7,052 nt of DNA, taken from contig JALOMD010000147.1 in NCBI GenBank assembly GCA_025455595.1, positions 1-7,052 on the forward strand, read 5' to 3'. Source of the DNA: Cytophagales bacterium (lineage in GTDB: Bacteria; Bacteroidota; Bacteroidia; Cytophagales; 172606-1). This document shows positions 1-4,484 of the stretch, in pieces; position 1 is the first letter of the stretch, and every line of letters begins with the position of its first letter. The notes under the pieces were generated by a model, which was given only the letters and a program-made list of their open reading frames with translations, was not told the origin of the DNA and searched no databases. A program made the position numbers and the translations under genes.

Positions 1-48
1 CCGCCGGATGTGTGACAGGCACGTCGGGGCGGGCAAACGCGAGATTTT

Positions 49-75
49 CGTTTTGGGCGAAAATTGCTCAAAACG
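49..75. repeat. dispersed palindrome, copy 1
   Basis: Arms CGTTTTGGGC and GCTCAAAACG around a 7-nt A/T centre. One arm carries GCTC instead of GCCC, so the plus-strand RNA keeps a G-U pair while the minus-strand RNA would have an A-C mismatch. It is the left border of the nested inverted repeat at 84-224. Confidence 0.85.
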
Positions 76-83
76 GCAGAGAA

Positions 84-224
84 CCTCACCCCCGGCCCCC
101 TCTCCCAAGGAGAGGGGTGACTTTTCAACCAAACGAGCCTTTCGCTCAACCCTGTTTGGGATAATGAGCCGAGTTCATCCCGAAACACACCCCTCTCCCT
201 TGGGAGAGGGGCCGGGGGGTGAGG
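84..224. repeat. large GC-rich inverted repeat (two 36-37 nt arms)
   Basis: The left arm (84-119) begins CCTCACCCCCGG and ends in GAGAGGGGTG. The right arm (188-224) is its near-perfect reverse complement, with only single-base length differences. Each arm also contains its own small palindrome (CTCTCCC-AAGG-AGAGGG type), so either can fold alone or pair with the other across the 68-nt spacer. The spacer shows no gene. A degenerate relative lies at 3562-3624, so this is a dispersed family. The whole block sits between palindrome copies 1 and 2. An open frame on the plus strand runs through it from position 8 but is an accident of the repeats. Confidence 0.85.
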
Positions 225-227
225 CCT

Positions 228-253
228 CGTTTTGGCGAAATTTGCCCAAAACG
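228..253. repeat. dispersed palindrome, copy 2
   Basis: CGTTTTGG and CCAAAACG arms around an A/T centre, with one base missing from the left GGGC. It forms the right border of the inverted repeat at 84-224, mirroring copy 1. Confidence 0.8.
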
Positions 254-320
254 CCCAAGCCGATTTTTTTACGCCGAGGCATACCTATTTTCGTGGCGGT
301 AAACGTTGAAGAAAGCAAAA

Positions 321-368
321 CGTTTCAGGCGAATTTTGCCTGGAACGATAAACGCAAAACGATAAACG
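321..368 (+). promoter_or_regulatory. rimB leader: hairpin and 14-nt-period repeat
   Basis: A 10-bp stem (CGTTTCAGGC at 321-330, GCCTGGAACG at 338-347, one G-T pair, 7-nt loop) lies 24 nt before the rimB start. It overlaps two direct copies of ACGATAAACG at 345-354 and 359-368. The A-rich stretch that follows up to the ATG is the usual kind of start context in Bacteroidota, which rarely use Shine-Dalgarno pairing. A near-consensus -7 box (TATTTTCG against TAnnTTTG) lies at 286-293. The structure is seen directly; a regulatory role is inference. Confidence 0.45.
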
Positions 369-371
369 AAA

Positions 372-857
372 ATGCTTCCCGTCATTGGCCGCCACGACCG
401 CATAGATTTGCCCGACTTCGGTGCGTTTGACATCGCAGCCAAGATAGACACCGGCGCGTACTCGTCGGCGTTGCATTGCTCCGAAATCAAGGTGCGGCGC
501 AAAAACGGCCGTCGGTACATCAGTTTCCGTATTTTGGATTCGCACATACCGGCCGTAGAACACCGCCGGTACGTCACCACCCGTTTCCGGCGAAAGAAGG
601 TGCGCAGTTCCAGCGGCCACGTCGAAGTGCGGTATTTCATCCAAACCCACATTGTGCTGTTCGGGCAGCGCATCCGCGCCGAATTTTCGCTCTCCGACCG
701 CGAAACCATGCGGTTTCCGGTGCTGCTGGGCCGCAAGTTGCTTCGCAACCGTTTTTTGGTGGACGTGGCCCAAAAAGATGTTTCGTATCAGCAGAAGCAA
801 CGGCAAGTTGCTGCCGTCATGCATCCGGTTTCGGATTTGCGGAAAGAACCTTCGTAG
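372..857 (+). CDS. rimB: RimB-type retropepsin-like protease (often labelled 'ATP-dependent zinc protease')
   Basis: A 161-residue protein of the PF05618 family. Residues 26-29 are the aspartyl protease signature DTGA, set in a KIDTGAYSSALH context. The conserved block PVLLGRKLL at 116-124 leads into FLVD at 128-131. The family name 'zinc protease' is a misnomer: no HExxH is present and the fold is expected to be retropepsin-like, working as a dimer. In Pseudomonas, RimB partners RimK and trims the glutamate tails that RimK adds to ribosomal protein S6. The neighbouring rimK supports that role here. The length fits the family. The ATG at 372 is the only start, because an in-frame TAA lies at 363-365. 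The stop codon lies inside a strong hairpin (847-879). The last 25 residues or so are basic and look poorly conserved. No RimA partner is visible. The family call is confident; the substrate is inferred. Confidence 0.9.
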   Translation: MLPVIGRHDRIDLPDFGAFDIAAKIDTGAYSSALHCSEIKVRRKNGRRYISFRILDSHIPAVEHRRYVTTRFRRKKVRSSSGHVEVRYFIQTHIVLFGQRIRAEFSLSDRETMRFPVLLGRKLLRNRFLVDVAQKDVSYQQKQRQVAAVMHPVSDLRKEPS

Positions 858-879
858 GGTTCAAAACCCTATGAAGGTT
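847..879. repeat. 15-bp hairpin spanning the rimB stop codon
   Basis: AACCTTCGTAGGGTT pairs with its reverse complement at 865-879, with a single G-T pair and a 3-nt loop. The TAG stop of rimB (855-857) is inside the left arm. There is no T-run after it, so it is not a standard intrinsic terminator; it may protect the 3' end of the mRNA. Palindrome copy 3 begins four bases later. Confidence 0.8.
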
Positions 880-882
880 GCG

Positions 883-917
883 CGGGCGTTTTGGGCAAAA
901 ATCACCCAAAACGCCCG
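883..917. repeat. dispersed palindrome, copy 3
   Basis: An extended copy with outer arms CGGGCGTTTTGGG and CCCAAAACGCCCG, 25 bp after the rimB stop. The centre has one mismatched pair (C against A). Together with the hairpin at 847-879 it forms two tandem stem-loops between rimB and rimK. Confidence 0.85.
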
Positions 918-974
918 TTCAAGCAAAGACTGGCGGTGGCATCGGCACTTAACAATTCCTTCACACAACGTTCA

Positions 975-982
975 TAGGTTTG
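975..982 (+). promoter_or_regulatory. candidate rimK -7 promoter box
   Basis: TAGGTTTG matches the Bacteroidota -7 consensus TAnnTTTG exactly. No clear TTTG is found at the expected -33 distance. Transcription from here would start near 988-990 and would place the 16-bp inverted repeat at 1004-1046 inside the rimK leader, making rimK at least partly independent of rimB. Confidence 0.4.
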
Positions 983-1003
983 TCGCGCGTTTTCCGTTAC
1001 TTT

Positions 1004-1046
1004 AGTGGTCAGTCGTCAGCAAGTTGACCACTGACGACTGACCACT
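1004..1046 (+). promoter_or_regulatory. perfect 16-bp inverted repeat in the rimK leader
   Basis: AGTGGTCAGTCGTCAG at 1004-1019 is followed, after an 11-nt loop, by its exact reverse complement at 1031-1046, 12 nt before the rimK ATG. In RNA this hairpin could hide the start region. The repeat unit is also present upstream of the dihydroorotase gene at 5836-5854 as a single arm, so it belongs to a dispersed family made of short GTCAGT/GTCGTC-type words. Its function is unknown. Confidence 0.75.
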
Positions 1047-1058
1047 GACAACTTTTTT

Positions 1059-1961
1059 ATGCGTATCGCCATCTTGTCGCGCAACGCCGACTTGTATTCC
1101 ACCAAGCGACTGGCACAGGCCGGTCGCCAGCGGGGCCACGATGTGCTGGTGCTGGATCACCTCAAATGCTACACGGTGATTGAACGGGACAACCCGACGG
1201 TGTTTTACGAAGGCAAGACCCTGCCGCACATCGACGCAGTGATTCCGCGCATCGGGCATTCGGTCACGCAATACGGCACGGCCATTGTGCGGCAGTTCGA
1301 GATGATGCAAGTGTTCAGTGCCGTCAAGTCGCTGGCAATCACGCGTTCACGCGACAAGCTGCGCAGCCTGCAAATCCTCTCCAAAGCCGGGGTGGGCATT
1401 CCCAAGACCGCCTTCGCTACCGACCCGTCGGCCATTGATTCCATTTTGTCGCAAGTGGGCGGCGTGCCGGTGGTCATCAAACTGCTTGAAGGGACGCAAG
1501 GTGTCGGTGTGATGCTGGCCGAGACGCGCAAGGCGGCCAAGTCTATCATCGAGACTTTTTACGACCTGAAAACGCACATCATGGTGCAGGAGTTTGTGCA
1601 AGAAGCCGACGGGGCCGACATCCGGGCGTTTGTGGTGAACGGCAAAGTGGTAGGGGCCATGAAGCGGCAGAGCAAGCTCGGCGACTTCCGCTCGAACCTG
1701 CACCGGGGCGGCAAAGGCGAAGCAGTGAAACTGTCCAAAGCCGAAAAGCAAACCGCCGTGGCCGCCGCCGAGGCAATGGGCCTCAACGTGGCCGGCGTGG
1801 ACATGCTGCCCTCGCACCGGGGGCCGTTGGTAATCGAAGTGAACTCGTCGCCCGGGCTGGAGGGCATCGAAGCAGCCACCGGCATTGACATCGCAGACAA
1901 GATTGTACAATACGTAGAAAAGAACGTTCGTACCAACAAAAAGGACAAAATCGGCGTATAA
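1059..1961 (+). CDS. rimK: RimK, ATP-grasp S6-glutamate ligase
   Basis: A 300-residue protein colinear with E. coli RimK. It opens with MRIAILSRNADLYSTKRL. It carries SRDKLRSLQIL near 97-107 and the ATP-grasp lysine K141 in VVIKLLEGTQGVGV. RSNLHRGG is at 211-218, and the metal-binding residues are D248, E260 and N262 (IEVNSSPGLEGIE). RimK uses ATP to add glutamate residues to the C terminus of ribosomal protein S6 in the cytoplasm, and can make poly-glutamate in vitro. The length is normal and no catalytic residue is missing. It lies 201 bp downstream of rimB on the same strand. The gap holds three stem-loops and a candidate promoter, so the pair may be only loosely co-transcribed. No Shine-Dalgarno is present: the start follows a T-rich stretch, as expected in Bacteroidota. 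The lysine-rich tail after residue 290 is typical of variable RimK C termini. Confidence 0.96.
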   Translation: MRIAILSRNADLYSTKRLAQAGRQRGHDVLVLDHLKCYTVIERDNPTVFYEGKTLPHIDAVIPRIGHSVTQYGTAIVRQFEMMQVFSAVKSLAITRSRDKLRSLQILSKAGVGIPKTAFATDPSAIDSILSQVGGVPVVIKLLEGTQGVGVMLAETRKAAKSIIETFYDLKTHIMVQEFVQEADGADIRAFVVNGKVVGAMKRQSKLGDFRSNLHRGGKGEAVKLSKAEKQTAVAAAEAMGLNVAGVDMLPSHRGPLVIEVNSSPGLEGIEAATGIDIADKIVQYVEKNVRTNKKDKIGV

Positions 1962-1998
1962 AGGATCGAAGCTGCTTCTGATTCCCAGTCTGTCCAGT

Positions 1999-2029
1999 AG
2001 CGTTTTGGGCAAAAATTGCCCAAAACGCT
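1999..2029. repeat. dispersed palindrome, copy 4 (best match)
   Basis: AGCGTTTTGGGCAA pairs perfectly with its reverse complement (14-bp arms). It lies 37 bp past the rimK stop and 85 bp past the stop of the convergent repressor gene, a position suited to a bidirectional terminator, although there is no T-run on either side. Confidence 0.9.
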
Positions 2030-2114
2030 GACAAGAAAAACACAAGCAACCTGTTGAGTTTCAAAATGTCGGTTATCAGGCGAGAGCCGCCACAAGCCGG
2101 CATCCGGTCATTCC

Positions 2115-2789
2115 TCACACCTCACGGTCAAGCAGGCGGCGCACCTGCCACATTTTCTGGATGTTTTCGGCAGCCACCGTGGTTTTGCCGAAACGCGGAT
2201 TGTCGGCATGCAACACCAGTTTGCCGTTTTCTTCAATCGTGTTTTCAATGATGCGGCCCACCGTCATGTGGTCGGGCGGATAGGCTGCCACGTACAGGCC
2301 GCTGCTCATCATGGCCCAGTCGGCTTCGGCCACGGGAGTCACCAGCACTACGTCGTCGTGCCGCAAGGTGGGTTCCATGTTATCGCCCCGGACGCGCATC
2401 ACTTCCGGCTCGGTGTACAGTTTGGCGAGTTTGGAAAGCACCGGGTAGTTCTCGCCCTTGGTGCCGCGGCCGGAGCTGGCCAGCAGCGAGGCCGTGTTTA
2501 CGCCGAGGGTGCGTAGAGGCAACCGCACGTAACCGTCGTTTTCGGCGGGGGCTTCGGCCGCTTGCGAGCGGCGCAACATGCCGCCGTTGCCGGTAAGCAA
2601 CCAGTTCAGGTTTACGTCGAGTTGATCCGAAACCTTTACGAAAATACCGTTGCGGGGGTTTTTACTTACGCCTTTGATAATGTCGGCGATGCCTTGTCCG
2701 CTGATGCCGGCGATTTGGCCCAGTTTGCGGTTAGACAGGTGGAAGTGTTTCTTGACGGCTTCGAGCCGTTCTCCAATAGTGTTTTTCAT
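2115..2789 (-). CDS. HTH (XRE) / S24-like transcriptional repressor with degenerate protease site
   Basis: A 224-residue protein in the layout of phage CI and LexA-type repressors. An N-terminal helix-turn-helix (about 17-37, LSNRKLGQIAGISGQGIADI) is followed by a helical extension ending NLNWLLTGNGG (61-70), an alanine-rich linker and a C-terminal S24 fold from about 115. In active S24 proteins the GDSMxPT motif supplies the nucleophilic serine. Here the motif reads GDNMEPT, so position 137 is asparagine. The general-base lysine expected in the V-T-V-K segment is glycine 178 (MTVGR). Both catalytic residues therefore appear lost, and RecA-stimulated self-cleavage is unlikely. It probably works as a non-cleaved dimeric regulator. 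It is divergent from the small HTH gene at 2978, and two dyads lie in the 188-bp gap. It could be a fixed prophage remnant or a host regulator; no phage genes are nearby. Confidence 0.88.
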   Translation of the reverse strand: MKNTIGERLEAVKKHFHLSNRKLGQIAGISGQGIADIIKGVSKNPRNGIFVKVSDQLDVNLNWLLTGNGGMLRRSQAAEAPAENDGYVRLPLRTLGVNTASLLASSGRGTKGENYPVLSKLAKLYTEPEVMRVRGDNMEPTLRHDDVVLVTPVAEADWAMMSSGLYVAAYPPDHMTVGRIIENTIEENGKLVLHADNPRFGKTTVAAENIQKMWQVRRLLDREV

Positions 2790-2899
2790 TAGGAGTGTTT
2801 AAGCGTACGAAGGCTTGAATTAGGGTGAACGAAAGTTGAAGAGAAGTAAAGAGTTGCCGATGAAAAGCCGCAGTCTCAGGCTTTGGCAAAAAAAAATTT

Positions 2900-2920
2900 G
2901 GTACGGTTGTTGACCTTACC
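2900..2920. promoter_or_regulatory. candidate operator, 21-bp dyad
   Basis: An imperfect palindrome GGTAnGGT-N5-ACCnTACC, in which seven of the eight outer pairs match, lies in the divergent intergenic region about 110 bp from the repressor start and 58 bp from the small HTH gene. The size and symmetry suit a dimeric HTH repressor. It overlaps a near-consensus -7 box (TACGGTTG, 2902-2909) for the plus-strand gene. Binding is inference. Confidence 0.45.
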
Positions 2921-2944
2921 GAAAAATCGCCACTAATATCATTC

Positions 2945-2970
2945 TTAGTCATTCAGGATGCGGTGACTAA
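2945..2970. promoter_or_regulatory. second dyad in the divergent region
   Basis: TTAGTCA at 2945-2951 and TGACTAA at 2964-2970 form a perfect 7-bp inverted repeat with a 12-nt spacer, ending 8 bp before the ATG at 2978. It differs in sequence from the 2900-2920 dyad, so it may bind the other HTH protein or form an mRNA hairpin near the start. Confidence 0.35.
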
Positions 2971-2977
2971 CTGATGC

Positions 2978-3472
2978 ATGGAACAAATCGGCGGAAACAA
3001 CAACTGCCCCAAACCTAACATTACGTTCTCATATATGCAAATGCGATACGCCAAAATACTCCAATGGAACATCTTAAAACGCATACAAAACCTGCCTGCC
3101 GAGCAGATTGGGCTGGTACGTCGTATGGTGATGCATACCTGCGGATGCACGCAAAGTAAATATTACAGAGTGATGCAGGAAAGAGACAATGATGTACACG
3201 TCCTGATTGCACTGGCCAAGGTGCTGCGCTGCAAGGTGGACGATGTGCTGAATCCGGCTTTTGAGTTCAAAGACCCGCAACTGAACGCCAAGCAAGTGGC
3301 GCGAATCACGGCAGTGGAAACACACAAGAGGAAGCCGGAGGGCGGAAGCCGGCAAGCCAAAAACGGCAAACCGACGGGGCAAAAACAAAAAAAGCAGGCC
3401 GACGGCCTGCTGACGGGGGAGGAAGATGGGGTTCGAACCCACGACCCCCAGAACCACAATCTGGTGCTCTAA
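2978..3472 (+). CDS. small HTH-like protein of unknown function, 3' end antisense to tRNA-His
   Basis: A 164-codon frame with no name I recognise. The segment from about 38 to 92 resembles an XRE/Cro-like fold. CTQSKYYRVMQ (57-67) sits where a recognition helix would be, and VHVLIALAKVLRCKVDDVLNP (73-93) matches the usual last helices of this fold, which end VDDLL. The first two helices are weak. From about 115 the protein becomes lysine- and glycine-rich and looks disordered. The last 19 codons run antisense through the tRNA-His gene, and the ten before that through its terminator, so this C terminus is unlikely to be conserved. Translation may start at the ATG of codon 20 (3035) or codon 22 (3041) rather than 2978. 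The divergent position next to an S24-type repressor suggests a Cro-like partner. That it is a gene is likely; its exact ends are uncertain. Confidence 0.55.
   Translation: MEQIGGNNNCPKPNITFSYMQMRYAKILQWNILKRIQNLPAEQIGLVRRMVMHTCGCTQSKYYRVMQERDNDVHVLIALAKVLRCKVDDVLNPAFEFKDPQLNAKQVARITAVETHKRKPEGGSRQAKNGKPTGQKQKKQADGLLTGEEDGVRTHDPQNHNLVL
3381..3411 (-). terminator. intrinsic terminator of tRNA-His
   Basis: Read on the minus strand, an 8-bp stem (AGCAGGCC/GGCCTGCT) with a 3-nt loop (3393-3411) is followed directly by a run of T residues, six bases after the tRNA 3' end. A textbook Rho-independent terminator. It is at the same time coding sequence for the plus-strand HTH-like gene. Confidence 0.85.
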
Positions 3473-3491
3473 CCAACTGAGCTACATCCTC
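3418..3491 (-). tRNA. tRNA-His, anticodon GTG
   Basis: Cloverleaf on the minus strand. The D arm is GCTC/GAGC. The anticodon stem is CCAGA/TCTGG with loop TTGTGGT, so the anticodon is GTG. The variable loop is GGGTC. The T arm is GTGGG-TTCGAAC-CCCAT with one G-T pair. The acceptor stem GAGGATG/CTTCCTC has a T-T mismatch at pair 6-67. The tRNA-His identity element is present: G at -1 (position 3492) opposite C73 (3418). CCA is not encoded, so it is added after transcription. The gene has its own promoter upstream and a terminator right after it, so it is a monocistronic unit. Confidence 0.96.
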
Positions 3492-3508
3492 CGTGTAATT
3501 GGGGGTTG

Positions 3509-3540
3509 CAAAAGTAAGACAAAACTCCGGTTTTCGCAAA
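3509..3540 (-). promoter_or_regulatory. tRNA-His promoter (Bacteroidota -33/-7)
   Basis: On the minus strand, TTTG (3537-3540) and TACTTTTG (3509-3516) are separated by 20 bp. This fits the Bacteroidota sigma-ABfr consensus TTTG-N19-20-TAnnTTTG. Transcription would begin about 10 bases before the mature tRNA. This is the clearest promoter in the window and a main reason for the phylum assignment. Confidence 0.8.
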
Positions 3541-3561
3541 AACACGGTTCGCATTTTTTTT

Positions 3562-3624
3562 AAGCCTCATCCCAACCCCTCCCCGACAAGTCGGGGCAGG
3601 CGTCCCGAAGAGAGGGGCTTTTTT
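3562..3624. repeat. degenerate GC-rich intergenic repeat with hairpin
   Basis: It starts AAGCCTCATCCCAACCCCT and ends GAGAGGGGCTTTTTT, the same overall design as the arms at 84-119 and 188-224. It contains a compact hairpin CCCCGAC-AA-GTCGGGG at 3581-3596. The T-run at 3619-3624 would let it act as a plus-strand terminator after the HTH-like gene; on the minus strand no T-run follows. Confidence 0.6.
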
Positions 3625-3659
3625 GTCCGAACCTTGATTCGCAGGATTAAGGTTCGGGC
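3625..3659. repeat. dispersed hairpin repeat (CCGAACCTT arms)
   Basis: CCGAACCTT at 3627-3635 pairs with AAGGTTCGG at 3649-3657, extended by two outer pairs (one G-T). The loop GATTCGCAGGATT resembles an intergenic repeat I have seen in Bacteroidota genomes, though I cannot check this here. Confidence 0.6.
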
Positions 3660-3664
3660 AAAAC

Positions 3665-3691
3665 CGCTTTGGGCGAAAATTGCCCGAAACG
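3665..3691. repeat. dispersed palindrome, copy 5 (diverged)
   Basis: CGCTTTGGGC and GCCCGAAACG around the centre GAAAATT. The inner GGGC/GCCC core is intact but two outer pairs have changed. It lies 28 bp past the vapC stop. Confidence 0.75.
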
Positions 3692-3719
3692 CAACAGAAA
3701 CCCTTTTTTGTTCTTCGCT

Positions 3720-4181
3720 TCAGGGCTTTTTGGGAACGACCAGCGTTTCGGCGGCATGCCAGGAAACGTCCACAAAAACGTTGTCCAAATGGTCGAAATC
3801 CTTGTCAGTAGTCACCAGCCTCAGTTGGTGGAAACTCGCCGTAGCCGCTATCCACAAATCGTTTTTACCCATGTTGCGGGGCGTGGCAAAAGAGCCTTTC
3901 AGGCTTGGGTGCTTCAATTGGCTGAAAGCATCAATCTCCACGTAACGATTAATGATATTTTCGTCGGAGATGTCAAGTATGTATAGTCGGGAAAGGGCTG
4001 CGTCTAACGCCGCGTTATTTTTGGCACCCCAAGCGTTGCGGAGGGCGATGGACTTGATTTCGGCAACGGTGACCTCGCAGATAGATTCGTCGTCGGAATG
4101 GGGATTGAGAATACGGCGAACAGTACCCGTCCTGTCGCGTACGATGAGGAGCAGGGCGTTGGTATCATACAGAAGAGCCAT
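3720..4181 (-). CDS. vapC: PIN-domain ribonuclease toxin, VapC family
   Basis: A 153-residue single-domain PIN protein. The four acidic residues of the Mg2+ site are all in place: D6 in LLYDTNALL, E41 in VTVAEIKSIAL, D108 in MGKNDLWIAATA and D126 in LVTTDKDFDHL. Toxins of this family cut RNA, often a single tRNA or rRNA site, and are held inactive by a small antitoxin made from the gene just upstream. That gene (4203-4373) ends 21 bp before this start, which is the usual antitoxin-toxin order. The ATG at 4181 gives the DTN motif at the normal distance from the N terminus. The length is slightly above the typical 130-145. With all acidic residues present, it is probably active. Palindrome copy 5 lies 28 bp beyond the stop. 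The specific RNA target cannot be told from sequence. Confidence 0.92.
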   Translation of the reverse strand: MALLYDTNALLLIVRDRTGTVRRILNPHSDDESICEVTVAEIKSIALRNAWGAKNNAALDAALSRLYILDISDENIINRYVEIDAFSQLKHPSLKGSFATPRNMGKNDLWIAATASFHQLRLVTTDKDFDHLDNVFVDVSWHAAETLVVPKKP

Positions 4182-4202
4182 GCGGACGGAGAGAGCCTAC
4201 GG

Positions 4203-4373
4203 TCAGGCTTTCAGGCTTTTCAACGCCTCTAATGTCTGTTTCTCGGTCAGACTCACCGCACCGGATATTTCGTCTGAAAAAACGCCCTTTAGGTTGTTTT
4301 TCTTCAGGTAGGCACTCAGCCCACCGGCCTTCTTGACCTCCGTGGAGGAAAGGAAACGCAGTTTGTTCTTCAT
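4203..4373 (-). CDS. candidate antitoxin paired with VapC, 56 residues
   Basis: A 56-residue basic protein beginning MKNKLRFLSSTEVKKAGGLS. It does not show an obvious AbrB, ribbon-helix-helix, Phd or MazE signature, so I name it only from position: it directly precedes a PIN toxin on the same strand with a 21-bp gap. The C-terminal half (GAVSLTEKQTLEALKSLKA) looks helical and amphipathic and could be the part that wraps the toxin. The frame is open further upstream, but the ATG at 4373 is preferred because a perfect -7 box (4395-4402) places the transcript start only about 15 nt before it, and the longer version would run through palindrome copy 6. The family is uncertain; it may be a little-described antitoxin. 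Confidence 0.7.
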   Translation of the reverse strand: MKNKLRFLSSTEVKKAGGLSAYLKKNNLKGVFSDEISGAVSLTEKQTLEALKSLKA

Positions 4374-4394
4374 TTTCAAGTGTTTTGGTCTGTG

Positions 4395-4402
4395 CAAATA
4401 TA
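4395..4402 (-). promoter_or_regulatory. toxin-antitoxin operon -7 promoter box
   Basis: TATATTTG on the minus strand matches TAnnTTTG exactly, 21 bp before the antitoxin ATG. No TTTG is found at the usual -33 spacing, as often happens for regulated promoters. The leader would be very short. Confidence 0.55.
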
Positions 4403-4439
4403 ACAAAAAGCAACGGCATTCAGTGCGGTGTAACGACAC

Positions 4440-4470
4440 GGCGTTTTGGGCATTTTTTGCCCAAAACGCC
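4440..4470. repeat. dispersed palindrome, copy 6
   Basis: GGCGTTTTGGGCA and TGCCCAAAACGCC, perfect arms with a T-rich centre. It lies 14 bp after the dihydroorotase stop and 37 bp before the antitoxin -7 box, so it separates two transcription units on the same strand. Confidence 0.9.
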
Positions 4471-4484
4471 AAGCTTCTCGCTGC

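Noticed and set aside
8..430. 140-codon plus-strand open frame at the left edge
   Set aside because: It reads through two palindromes and a GC-rich inverted repeat and overlaps the start of rimB in another frame. It has no protein-like features.
1347..2045. Long minus-strand open frame opposite rimK
   Set aside because: It is a shadow of the strongly biased rimK codons; rimK is unmistakable on the plus strand.
2115..3472. Prophage remnant or integrated element at tRNA-His
   Set aside because: A CI-like repressor near a tRNA gene suggests an attachment site, but there is no integrase and I saw no repeat of the tRNA 3' end elsewhere in the window.
3499..3945. 148-codon plus-strand frame opposite vapC
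   Set aside because: It runs through three intergenic repeats and then antisense to vapC. It has no recognisable motif.
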